Source: Gammaproteobacteria bacterium (GTDB lineage Bacteria; Pseudomonadota; Gammaproteobacteria; Burkholderiales; Burkholderiaceae_B). From it: 50,435 bases of DNA. Below, in pieces: positions 23,352-31,843 of the stretch. A model generated the notes under the pieces. The model was not told the DNA's origin and did no database searches. It saw nothing but the letters and a program-made list of their open reading frames with translations. Where the stretch lies: NCBI GenBank assembly GCA_018815245.1, contig JAHIXK010000012.1, positions 1-50,435 of the forward strand, in the 5' to 3' direction. Position 1 is the first letter of the stretch. The number at the start of each line of letters is the position of its first letter. The translations under genes were made by a program, and so were the position numbers.

Positions 23352-24563
23352 ATGCACAGCAACTCGTTGAATTCAAAGCAAAATCAAGCTTCCTCCTACG
23401 GCCGTGCATTCGCAGGGGCGACCCTTCTGCCAGCGCTGCTCGTGACTGTTTTATCCAGTGCCTTGTTGTTGGGCTGTGGCCAGGGTGCCGATGCCCAAGC
23501 GCCCGGTGGCCCCGGTGCCAGGCAGGCTGCACCCGTTCCGGTGGTTGAGGTAAAACCCGAACAACTGGAATTGACCTACGAGTATCCTGCCCAAATTGCC
23601 GGCCTGCGCGAGGTTGAAATTCGCGCCCGCGTGGCCGGTATTATCGAACGCCGTTTGTTTGAAGAAGGCGCTCGTGTGAAAAAAGGCCAGTCTTTGTACA
23701 GCCTTGACAATGCGCCTTATCAAACTGCGCTGGCGCGCGCCTTGGCCGATGAAAATGCAGCCAGGGTTCGCGCAGCGCAGGCTGAGCGCGATTACAAACG
23801 GGTTATGCCGCTGGCTGAAAGCAAAGCAGTTTCGCAATCCGAACTGGACGGCGCGCAATCGGCTTTCGAGATAGCCAAAGCGGATTTGTTGGTGGCCAGT
23901 GCCGCTGTGCGCACGGCACGTTTGAACCTGGAATACGCACGGGTTGAGTCGCCTGTGAATGGCTTTGCAAGCCGTTCGCTGTATTCCGAGGGCAGTTTTG
24001 TGTCTGGCCCTTCTGAATTGCTGACCACTGTGACCCAGATTGACCAGGTGTATGTGAACTTCGGCATTCCAGGAAAAGACCACGATCAGCTTCGCAACGG
24101 CAATCTGGTGGTTGAAGTGCTGGGTGCTGATGGTCAACCCCTTGGGCTGAAGGCCAAGTTGGGATTTCAGGATGTGCGCGTGAACCCCGCCACGGGCACT
24201 GTGGATGCGCGTGCCGTGTTGGCCAACAACAAAGAGGTACTAAGCCCTGGGCAGTTTGTGCGCGTTCGCGTGAGCGGTGCAGTGCAAAAAGATGCGGTGT
24301 TGTTGCCTCAGCGCGCAGTGCTTGAAAACCCCGCAGGTGGAAAAATTGTAATGACGGTAAGCCCAGAAAACACCGTGGCCCCGCGCCCTGTGCAAGTAGC
24401 GCAGTGGAAGGGTGACCAGTGGGTGGTGACCGATGGTTTGAAAAGCGGCGACAAGGTGATCACAGATGGTTTTATGAAAGCCCCCCCCGGCACCCTGGTA
24501 CAACCCGTGATGGCAACTGCCCAAGCAACGGCTGTAGCAGAACAAACTGAATCGAAGCAGTAA
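23352..24563 (+). CDS. RND efflux periplasmic adaptor (MFP, AcrA/MexA/TtgA type)
   Basis: From ATG 23352 it encodes 403 residues. An upstream in-frame extension to 23256 would run through the promoter and operator and is rejected. A lipoprotein signal ends at LLLGC. The order is a beta-barrel/lipoyl half (LREVEIRARVAGIIERRLFE, then GARVKKGQSLYSLD), a helical hairpin (about 130-190), the second lipoyl half (NLEYARVESPVNGFASRSLY) and a membrane-proximal domain ending near residue 385. The protein links the inner-membrane pump to the outer-membrane channel. It is the first gene of a three-gene efflux operon under the AcrR-like repressor. Confidence 0.93.
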   Translation: MHSNSLNSKQNQASSYGRAFAGATLLPALLVTVLSSALLLGCGQGADAQAPGGPGARQAAPVPVVEVKPEQLELTYEYPAQIAGLREVEIRARVAGIIERRLFEEGARVKKGQSLYSLDNAPYQTALARALADENAARVRAAQAERDYKRVMPLAESKAVSQSELDGAQSAFEIAKADLLVASAAVRTARLNLEYARVESPVNGFASRSLYSEGSFVSGPSELLTTVTQIDQVYVNFGIPGKDHDQLRNGNLVVEVLGADGQPLGLKAKLGFQDVRVNPATGTVDARAVLANNKEVLSPGQFVRVRVSGAVQKDAVLLPQRAVLENPAGGKIVMTVSPENTVAPRPVQVAQWKGDQWVVTDGLKSGDKVITDGFMKAPPGTLVQPVMATAQATAVAEQTESKQ

Positions 24564-24577
24564 AAAGGGGCCCGCAC

Positions 24578-27500
24578 ATGTTTTCAAAATTCTTTATTGA
24601 CCGGCCCGTGTTTGCGGCCGTTCTGTCGATTTTCATTATTCTGGCCGGTTTGGCCGCCATGCGTGGTTTGCCCATTGCGCAGTACCCTGAAATTGCGCCA
24701 CCTGTGGTGCAGGTTCGCGCTGTTTACCCCGGTGCTTCTGCGGAAGTAATAGCCAGTACTGTGGCGGCCCCGATTGAAAATGCCATCAATGGTGTTGAGA
24801 ACATGATGTACATGAGTTCAACCTCTGCCAGCAGTGGCGTGGTTGAAATTCAGGTGACCTTCGAGATTGGCACCGACCCCGATCAAGCCGCATTGAACGT
24901 GAACAACCGCGTGAAGCAGGTTGAGAACATTCTGCCGCAGGAAGTACGCAGGCAGGGTGTGACTGTTAACAAGAGCTCATCCTCATTCTTGCAAGTGTTG
25001 GCGTTTTATTCCGAAGATGGCCGCTTCGACGATTTTTACACCTCGAACTACGTCACCTTGAACGTGCTGGATCGCATCAAGCGAATTTCTGGAACCACCA
25101 ATGTGCAAATTTTCGGTGCGAAAGACTATGCAATGCGCATCTGGATCAAACCTGATCGCATGGCCCAGTTGAAGTTGACTGCGGGCGACATTGCCGCTGC
25201 ATTGAACGAGCAAAACGCACAGTTTGCGGCAGGCAAAGTGGGCCAGGCCCCGAACAACAATGGTCAGGAGCTGGTCTACACCATCACGGCGCAAGGCCGG
25301 CTTCAAGACGCGGAAGAATTTGAGAACGTGTTGATTCGCGTGAACGCGGATGGTTCTTCCCTGCGCCTGAAAGATGTTGCCCGCGTTGAGCTGGGCTCGA
25401 AAGACTACGACTTCACTGGCCGGATCAACGGCAAACCCGCCACGTTGGTGGGGGTGTTTTTGCAGCCCGGTGCCAATGCGCTGGATGTGGCAAAAACCGT
25501 GAAAACCACCGTGGATGAAATTGCAGCCGATTTTCCGGAAGGGCTGGATTACGCTGTGCCCTACGACACCACCCGCTTTGTCGAGGTGTCGATTCGCGAG
25601 GTGGTGAAAACACTGGCTGAAGCGATGATTCTGGTGTTCATCGTGGTGTATGTGTTTTTGCAAAACTGGCGCGCCACGTTGATCCCCATCATGGCGGTGC
25701 CGGTTTCACTGCTGGGTGCCTTTGCCGGTTTGTACCTGCTTGGTTATTCGATTAATACACTGACCCTGTTTGGCATGGTGCTGGCCATCGGTATTGTGGT
25801 GGATGACGCCATCGTGGTGCTGGAAAACGTTGAGCGCATTATGCACGAGGAAGGCTTAAGCGCCCGCAAAGCCGCCATCAAGGCCATGCAGGAAGTGACC
25901 GGCCCGGTGATTGCAATTGTGCTGGTGTTGTCCGCCGTGTTCATTCCAATTGGTTTTCTGGGTGGTTTGACCGGTGAGCTTTACCGTCAGTTTGCAATCA
26001 CGATTTCCATTGCGGTAATTGTTTCCGGTGTGGTGGCGCTGACATTAACCCCCGCATTGTGTGTGTTGATGTTGAAGCACGAACACAAAAAACCAGGCAG
26101 GTTTTTCACCGCATTCAACAACTGGTTTGCGCGCGTAACCACCCGTTATGTGGGTGGTGTTAAGTTTATCAGCATGCGCCCGGCCATTGGTATTGGTTTG
26201 TTTTTGGTCATGCTGGTGGTCACCGCCGGCTTGTTCAAAGCCACACCGGGTTCGCTGGTACCCGACGAAGACCAGGGCTATTTTATTGCAGCCGTGTTTT
26301 TGCCCGATGGTGCAACCTTGCAGCGCACCGACAAGGTGGTGGCGCAGGTTGTTGATGCGGTTGCAGCCAACCCGGCCAATGAATATTCAATCGCATTTAC
26401 CGGTTTTGATTTTCTGGGAGGCAGTTTTAAAAACAATGCCGCCACCCTGTTTGTCACCCAGCGCCACTGGGACGAACGCGAGGCGGTTGCCAAAGACCTG
26501 GTGGGTGAATTGTTTGGCCGCACGGCAGGCATTCAGGAAGGTTTGGTGCTTGCGTTTGCACCGCCCCCCATCTTCGGTTTGGGCAATGCCGGAGGCTTTG
26601 AGTTTTACATCCAAAACCGTGGCGAGGGCGGGCCGGCTGAACTGGCCAAGGTGATGAATGACTTCATGGCCAAAGCCAATGCAGACCCGCGCCTGGCCGG
26701 TGTGCAAACCTTGTGGCGCCCCGGCACACCGCAATTGTATGTGGACGTGGACCGCGAGCGCGCCCGTGCCATGGGTGTGAATGTGAATGAGGTGTTTGAC
26801 ACCTTGTCCGCAAGCCTGGGCACCTACTACGTGAACGACTTCAACAAGTTTGGCCGCACCTGGCAGGTGTTGATGTCGGCAGATGCACAATACCGCAAAA
26901 GCCCAACAGACATTGGCAACATGTATGTGCGTTCCAACAAAGGCGAGATGATCCCCATTTCAGCCTTTGCGAAAGTGGAATTTTCGCAGGGCCCGGAAAC
27001 TTTGGAACGTTTCAACAATCTACCTGCAGTAAAACTGTTGGGCAGCGGTGCGCCCGGTGTTAGTTCGGGCGAAGCGATCAAGGCCATTGAAGACATTGCA
27101 GCCGATGTGCTGCCCGATGATTTCAGTTACGACTTTTCTGGTGCGTCATTTCAGGAAAAGCGGTCCGAAGGCTCATCCAGCTTTGCACTGGTTCTGGGTG
27201 CGTTGATGGTGTTCCTGATCCTGGCTGCACAGTATGAAAAGTGGACGCTGCCGTTTTCGGTGCTGCTGGCCATGCCCTTCGGTTTGTTTGGTGCCTTGCT
27301 GGCAGTATGGATTCGTGACATGACCAATGACGTGTACTTCCAGATTGGCTTGGTGACCTTGCTGGGCCTGGCTGCGAAGAACGCAATTTTGATTGTTGAA
27401 TTCGCAGTGTTAAAGCGTGAGGAAGGCATGAGCGCCCTGCAGGCGTCGCTTGAAGCGGCCCGTTTGCGCTTTCGCCCAATTTTGATGACCTCCTTTGCGT

Positions 27501-27742
27501 TTATTCTGGGGGTTGTTCCGCTGGCATTTTCCAGCGGTGCCGGTGCCGGCGCGCGAACTGCGGTGGGAACCGGTGTAATGGGTGGCATGACCGCCGCCAC
27601 CCTGCTGGCCATATTCTTTGTGCCTCTGTTTTACCGCCTGATCGACAGGGGTGAAGCAGGTGGACGACACCATGGCGATGAAGAGGAAGCAAATGATTCA
27701 TCCAATCAACAAACAACAAACAAAGGGGGCGACCATGTTTAA
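24578..27742 (+). CDS. RND multidrug efflux pump (AcrB/MexB/TtgB, HAE1 family)
   Basis: A 1054-residue hydrophobe/amphiphile efflux RND transporter of normal length. It begins MFSKFFIDRPVFAAVLSIFI, the family signature. Proton-relay residues are visible in GIVVDDAIVVLENVERIM (the paired Asp of TM4) and in LGLAAKNAILIVEFA (the Lys of TM10). Two large periplasmic loops carry the drug pockets. It exports hydrophobic and amphiphilic compounds using the proton gradient. Its last codons overlap the start of the outer-membrane factor gene (ATGTTTAA), which couples translation. Confidence 0.96.
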   Translation: MFSKFFIDRPVFAAVLSIFIILAGLAAMRGLPIAQYPEIAPPVVQVRAVYPGASAEVIASTVAAPIENAINGVENMMYMSSTSASSGVVEIQVTFEIGTDPDQAALNVNNRVKQVENILPQEVRRQGVTVNKSSSSFLQVLAFYSEDGRFDDFYTSNYVTLNVLDRIKRISGTTNVQIFGAKDYAMRIWIKPDRMAQLKLTAGDIAAALNEQNAQFAAGKVGQAPNNNGQELVYTITAQGRLQDAEEFENVLIRVNADGSSLRLKDVARVELGSKDYDFTGRINGKPATLVGVFLQPGANALDVAKTVKTTVDEIAADFPEGLDYAVPYDTTRFVEVSIREVVKTLAEAMILVFIVVYVFLQNWRATLIPIMAVPVSLLGAFAGLYLLGYSINTLTLFGMVLAIGIVVDDAIVVLENVERIMHEEGLSARKAAIKAMQEVTGPVIAIVLVLSAVFIPIGFLGGLTGELYRQFAITISIAVIVSGVVALTLTPALCVLMLKHEHKKPGRFFTAFNNWFARVTTRYVGGVKFISMRPAIGIGLFLVMLVVTAGLFKATPGSLVPDEDQGYFIAAVFLPDGATLQRTDKVVAQVVDAVAANPANEYSIAFTGFDFLGGSFKNNAATLFVTQRHWDEREAVAKDLVGELFGRTAGIQEGLVLAFAPPPIFGLGNAGGFEFYIQNRGEGGPAELAKVMNDFMAKANADPRLAGVQTLWRPGTPQLYVDVDRERARAMGVNVNEVFDTLSASLGTYYVNDFNKFGRTWQVLMSADAQYRKSPTDIGNMYVRSNKGEMIPISAFAKVEFSQGPETLERFNNLPAVKLLGSGAPGVSSGEAIKAIEDIAADVLPDDFSYDFSGASFQEKRSEGSSSFALVLGALMVFLILAAQYEKWTLPFSVLLAMPFGLFGALLAVWIRDMTNDVYFQIGLVTLLGLAAKNAILIVEFAVLKREEGMSALQASLEAARLRFRPILMTSFAFILGVVPLAFSSGAGAGARTAVGTGVMGGMTAATLLAIFFVPLFYRLIDRGEAGGRHHGDEEEANDSSNQQTTNKGGDHV

Positions 27743-29180
27743 AGCCGTTCCAAAAACTGCAATCGCGTTGGGCCTTGTGTTGGCAATGACAGGTTGCGCT
27801 TCCAACATTCCCCTGCTGGAAAGGTTCAGCGGCAAGCCGGAACAGCCCACCGAGGTTGTGGTGCCCGAAAACGCAAAGGGCGTGGGCATGAAGGAAGTTC
27901 AAAACGAGGCCTGGTGGTTGCTGTTGGGCGACCCCACCTTGACCCAGGTGGTTTTGCAGGCCGTGAACAACAACACTGACGTGCGGTTGGCCAATGAACG
28001 CCTGAACGAGGCCGGTGCTGCGCTGGGCATTGCGAAGTCGCAGAAATGGCCCTCGGTTTTTGGCCAGTTCACCAGCGGGCGCAACCGCCCTTCCCAGGCC
28101 GGAAACGTGCCGGTTTTTGGTGGTCAAAATGTGTATGAAAGCAGCCAGCTTGGCGTTGGTGCCACTTGGGAGCTAGACCTGTGGGGCCGAATTGGTGCGC
28201 TGGAGGACGCCGCGCGTGCCGGCTTCATGCAGCAAGGCTACAACGTGCGCGGTGTGCGCTTGAGTGTGGCCGCAACTGCTGCATCGCTGTACACGCAGGT
28301 GCGAGTGTTGGGCCTGCAGGTGAAAGTGCTGGAACAAACCCTTGAAAGCCGTGATGCCGCTTACAAGCTGGCCAAGCAGCGTTACGACGTGGGTTTGAGC
28401 AATGAACTTCAATTGCGCCAAACCGAGGCTGAATTGTTGGCTGTTCGTGCACAGTTGCCCGACACCCGCGAGCAACTTGCCCGTGCACAAAACGCACTGG
28501 CGGTGATTGTGGGAGGTAACACACCTGCGTTGCCCGGGTTGGCTGTGGAAAATCTGGAATTAACGCGGCTGTTTATTTTGCCGGAAGACACGCCCTCCGA
28601 ATTGTTGTTGCGCCGCCCCGACCTGGCCGCGGCCGAGCAGCAATTGCTGGCAGGTGAGGCCAACCTTGAAGCCGCCCGCAAAGCATTTTTCCCGTCGATT
28701 GGTTTAAGCGCCTTTGGTGGCCGGGAAAGTGCCGATTTAAGCGATTTGTTCACCGGGCCTGCCCGCATCTGGAGCTTCCAGACACAAATTACGCAGCCAA
28801 TTTTTCAGGCGGGCCGTTTGTTTGACGAACGCGATGCCGCGGTGGCTCGCCGCAATCAGGCCGTGCTGCAATACGAGGCCAGCATCCGCACTGCTTTTCA
28901 AGAGGTTTACGATGCCATCGTGGCCCAGCGCGAAGCACGTGAACGTTTGCAGGCCCGTCAAGAGCAGGTTCAAACCCTGACCCAGGTGGTTCGTCTGGCA
29001 CAACTGCGCGTGGACAATGGCGTGGCCAATCAGCTTGAATTGCTGGATGCCCAGCGCAATTTGTTGAATGCACAGCTTAGCTGGGCTTCGGCCTGGCAAA
29101 CCCAGCAAGGTGCCACGCTTGCGATGGTGCGCGCTTTGGGCGGCGGCTTTAATGCCGAGCAGGTGGCACTGAAAGAGTAA
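27735..29180 (+). CDS. RND efflux outer-membrane factor lipoprotein (OprM/TtgC type)
   Basis: The ATG at 27735 overlaps the pump's stop and gives 481 residues. A longer in-frame start at 27651 lies within the pump gene and would bury the signal peptide. The lipobox is AMTGC. Two tandem TolC-type repeats follow, with characteristic motifs DLWGRIGALEDAARAGF, QRYDVGLSNELQLRQTEAEL, LLRRPDLAAAEQQLLAGEAN and LRVDNGVANQLELLDAQRNL. It forms the outer-membrane exit duct of the tripartite pump. The operon appears to end here. Confidence 0.95.
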   Translation: MFKAVPKTAIALGLVLAMTGCASNIPLLERFSGKPEQPTEVVVPENAKGVGMKEVQNEAWWLLLGDPTLTQVVLQAVNNNTDVRLANERLNEAGAALGIAKSQKWPSVFGQFTSGRNRPSQAGNVPVFGGQNVYESSQLGVGATWELDLWGRIGALEDAARAGFMQQGYNVRGVRLSVAATAASLYTQVRVLGLQVKVLEQTLESRDAAYKLAKQRYDVGLSNELQLRQTEAELLAVRAQLPDTREQLARAQNALAVIVGGNTPALPGLAVENLELTRLFILPEDTPSELLLRRPDLAAAEQQLLAGEANLEAARKAFFPSIGLSAFGGRESADLSDLFTGPARIWSFQTQITQPIFQAGRLFDERDAAVARRNQAVLQYEASIRTAFQEVYDAIVAQREARERLQARQEQVQTLTQVVRLAQLRVDNGVANQLELLDAQRNLLNAQLSWASAWQTQQGATLAMVRALGGGFNAEQVALKE

Positions 29181-29204
29181 GGCGTGAATTGATTGACCTG
29201 TTGA

Positions 29205-29246
29205 AGTGCTGTGAGATATAACCAAGACGGGTTAACCCACAGCACT
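29205..29246. repeat. nested inverted repeats upstream of yegP
   Basis: AGTGCTGTG (29205-29213) and CACAGCACT (29238-29246) form a perfect 9-base inverted repeat around a 24-base loop. Directly inside the right arm lies the 10-base palindrome GGGTTAACCC (29229-29238). There is no following T-run, so it is not a clear terminator. It lies 30 bases before the yegP start and could be an operator or a leader structure. Confidence 0.5.
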
Positions 29247-29275
29247 CATTCATATTCATGGCAAAGGAGCTGGAA

Positions 29276-29611
29276 ATGGCAGGTTATTTCGAGTTGATGA
29301 AAAGCAGCGATGGTCAGTTCCGGTTTGTATTGAAAGCCGGTAACCACGAAACCATTCTGACCAGCGAACTTTACAAAACCAAGGCCTCCGCGGAAAACGG
29401 AATTGAGTCGGTTCAGAAGAACTGTAGCGATTCTTCGCGCTATGAGAAAAAAGTGGCGCTGAATGGCAAACACTATTTCAACTTGAAGGCAGCCAATCAC
29501 CAGATTATTGGTTCCAGCCAGATGTATGCCAGCGAGGCTGCCTGCGAGGGTGGTATTGAATCAGTTAAAACCAACGGCAAATCGACGACTGTGAAGGATT
29601 CGACTGGGTGA
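29276..29611 (+). CDS. yegP: YegP family protein (two DUF1508 repeats)
   Basis: A 111-residue protein made of two DUF1508 repeats: GYFELMKSSDGQFRFVLKAG, and GKHYFNLKAANHQIIGSSQM later. Each repeat ends in a 'GIESV' motif. The match to E. coli YegP as I recall it is nearly end to end. The start at 29276 follows AAGGAGCTGGAA. An upstream in-frame ATG at 29258 would add six residues and place the ribosome-binding site inside the gene, so it is rejected. The function is not well established. It is small, cytosolic and widespread, and appears independent of its neighbours. Confidence 0.9.
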   Translation: MAGYFELMKSSDGQFRFVLKAGNHETILTSELYKTKASAENGIESVQKNCSDSSRYEKKVALNGKHYFNLKAANHQIIGSSQMYASEAACEGGIESVKTNGKSTTVKDSTG

Positions 29612-29672
29612 AAAAAGCCGCGCATTTCGCCTCGGCTTGTCGCGTCCACGCAGACGTGTTATGTTCCATCTT

Positions 29673-30062
29673 ATGACAAAAATGGTCAAATCCCTTTGCA
29701 TGTGGTTGATGTTGCTTGCGTTGCCTGTACAAGGCATGGCGCAGGCCAGCATGTTCGCATGTCATTTGCAGGGTGACACCACCACTGGGTCGGTTCAAAT
29801 GATGGACCATGACTCAATGGATCACAGCATGCATGCTGTGAACGCAGCCGACCCGGATACTGACTCATCACAACAGGTGATGAAGTCGCTCCATGGTTGC
29901 TGTAACTGTGCACCCACCTGTGCGGTTGTGCTGTTGCCAGTGGCACAAGCCAGTTTTGGCACCATCCAGCACGACACGCTTCACATTATTTCAGCTTCAC
30001 AACTTCCCCATTCTGCCGACACGCGCCGAATAGACCGGCCACCCAAAACACTCGCAATTTGA
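29673..30062 (+). CDS. small periplasmic His/Met/Cys-rich protein (copper-linked)
   Basis: About 129 residues from the ATG at 29673. ATGs at 29661 and 29682 are also possible. A signal peptide (SLCMWLMLLALPVQGMAQA) is followed by potential metal ligands: a Met/His/Asp-rich stretch, MMDHDSMDHSMH, and CCNCAPTC. It heads a run of copper-handling genes on the same strand. The metal-ligand clustering suggests periplasmic copper binding or sensing, similar to small proteins found before copper efflux and oxidase genes. No named family is certain. Confidence 0.6.
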   Translation: MTKMVKSLCMWLMLLALPVQGMAQASMFACHLQGDTTTGSVQMMDHDSMDHSMHAVNAADPDTDSSQQVMKSLHGCCNCAPTCAVVLLPVAQASFGTIQHDTLHIISASQLPHSADTRRIDRPPKTLAI

Positions 30063-30127
30063 TTCGTCGGGGTGCGGTCGGGCTTTGGCCTGTGCGCACC
30101 CAGTGTATTAAACAATTGCGAGGACCT

Positions 30128-30406
30128 ATGAAGTTCCATTCCTTATTCGCGTTGCCTTTGCTGGTGCTGGCTCTGCCTTCCCATGCCCAAACGGCTACGC
30201 AAGAACTCAATTACAAATCGGTATTTGAAGGCTACCAAGCCTATTCCGAACCCGAAATACAAAACTGGCCCAAGGTGAACGAAGAGGTTGGGGAAATCGG
30301 CGGGTGGCGTGTGTATGCCCGCGAACCTTATGACGATAAATCCAGCGAAGACAAAGCTGCGCCGCCACAGGTTGACCCACATCGCCAACACGGAGGTGCC
30401 CAATGA
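30128..30406 (+). CDS. small exported protein of the copper operon
   Basis: The ATG at 30128, after CGAGGACCT, gives 92 residues. An upstream in-frame extension to 30059 lacks a plausible start context. A signal peptide (FHSLFALPLLVLALPSHAQT) is followed by a short mature part with VNEEVGEIGGWRVYAREPYD and a polar tail. Proteins of this size and pattern are common just upstream of CusC-type outer-membrane components in proteobacterial copper clusters. The role is not known. Its stop overlaps the start region of the next gene. Confidence 0.6.
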   Translation: MKFHSLFALPLLVLALPSHAQTATQELNYKSVFEGYQAYSEPEIQNWPKVNEEVGEIGGWRVYAREPYDDKSSEDKAAPPQVDPHRQHGGAQ

Positions 30407-31826
30407 ATACCCCCATTTGCTGAGAAAAACGGCTGTTGCGCTGGCGGTACTGGTGTTGGCTGGTTGTGCCACAGTGAACATCGATAAGTCGGTGGAACAA
30501 ACCAATCAGGAATTGAATGGTTTCACCAATGGCAAATTGAGCCTGGTTCAAACCGATGAACAGCGCCAAGCCATGGCCGCCAAGGCCAGTGACATACTGA
30601 AAGAACCACTGAGCCAGCCCGCTGCCGTGGAATTGATGCTGACCCACAGCCCACAATTTCAAACGGTACTGGCCGAGAACTGGGCACAAGCAGCACAGGC
30701 GGCACAAGGCGGGCGCGTGCACAACCCCGTGTTTGCTTTCGAGCGCTTGCGTTTCAAGGATGAACTTGAAATTGGCCGCCTGCTTAGTTTCGGTTTACTT
30801 GATCTGCTAAGTTTGCCCGCACGCCAAGGCATTGCGAGAAGCCAGATTGACCGTGCACAGCTGCAACTCACCAGCAACGTGGTGGACCAGGTAACCCAAG
30901 TGCGCCAAGCATGGGTCGATGCCGTGGCAGCCAGGCAGGCGCACGACTATGCGCAGCAGGTGTTTGAAAGTGCACAGACCAGTGCTGAACTGGCTCGCCG
31001 CATGCAGGAAGTGGGCAATTTTACGCGCCTGCAACGGGCCCGCCAGCAAAGCTTTTATGCCGATGCGGCATTGAACCTGGCGGCCACACGGCACAAAGCC
31101 ACCGCCACCCGCGAGGCCCTGGTGCGCATGCTTGGCTTGAACACCGCGCAAGCCAGCCAACTGACCTTGCCCGATCGCCTGCCTGATTTGCCGGAAGAAC
31201 CCAAAGCCCCTTCAGAGGTGGCCAAACAGGGCGAGCAGCGCCTGGACGTCCGCATGGCCAAGCATGGCTTTGATGCAAGTGCCAAGGCACAGGGCTTGGG
31301 CAATGTGGCCAGTTTTGTCGACATTGAAGCGGGTGTGCGTTACGACACCATTTTCGACAATGACACCGGCGAACGTGCCAACAAGAAAGGTTGGGAGCTG
31401 GAATTGAGCCTGCCCATTTTCGATTGGGGCGGCATGAAACGCGACGCCATGGACGCCAACACACTGGCTGCCGCCAACCGGCTTGAGGCCACATTGCGTG
31501 CTGCGCAATCCACCCTGCGGGAAAGCTATTCAGCCTACCGCACCACCTACGACATTGCACGCCATTACCGCGATGAAGTGGTGCCACTGCGGCAAACCAT
31601 CGCCGATGAAAATGTGTTGCGTTACAACGGCATGTTTATTGGTGTATTTGAGTTGCTGGCCGATAGCCGCGACCAGGTGAACACGGTTGTTCAGGCCATC
31701 AACGCACAAGCCGATTTCTGGCGGGCCGATGCCGCCCTGCAAGCCACAGTGGTGGGCAAGCCCATGTTGGTGTCTGTCAGCGGTGCGGCGATGGGTGCGG
31801 GTAGTGATGCTGGCGGTGGCCACTAA
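30396..31826 (+). CDS. TolC-family outer-membrane lipoprotein of the copper operon
   Basis: About 476 residues of a TolC/CusC-type outer-membrane factor. The signal and lipobox are RKTAVALAVLVLAGC. Helical repeats include LLSLPARQGIARSQIDRAQL and LSLPIFDWGGMKRDAMDANT. The start is unclear. The best-placed ATG (30403, six bases after GGAGG) is one frame off and meets a TGA after six codons. The in-frame choices are GTG 30396, which lacks a good ribosome-binding site, or TTG 30416. One extra C in the CCCCC run at about 30409-30413 would join the ATG to this frame as MNTPHLLRKTAV. No inner-membrane RND partner follows, so its pump must be elsewhere or it works alone. Confidence 0.85.
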   Translation: MPNEYPHLLRKTAVALAVLVLAGCATVNIDKSVEQTNQELNGFTNGKLSLVQTDEQRQAMAAKASDILKEPLSQPAAVELMLTHSPQFQTVLAENWAQAAQAAQGGRVHNPVFAFERLRFKDELEIGRLLSFGLLDLLSLPARQGIARSQIDRAQLQLTSNVVDQVTQVRQAWVDAVAARQAHDYAQQVFESAQTSAELARRMQEVGNFTRLQRARQQSFYADAALNLAATRHKATATREALVRMLGLNTAQASQLTLPDRLPDLPEEPKAPSEVAKQGEQRLDVRMAKHGFDASAKAQGLGNVASFVDIEAGVRYDTIFDNDTGERANKKGWELELSLPIFDWGGMKRDAMDANTLAAANRLEATLRAAQSTLRESYSAYRTTYDIARHYRDEVVPLRQTIADENVLRYNGMFIGVFELLADSRDQVNTVVQAINAQADFWRADAALQATVVGKPMLVSVSGAAMGAGSDAGGGH

Positions 31827-31843
31827 ATCAAAGGATATTGAAC

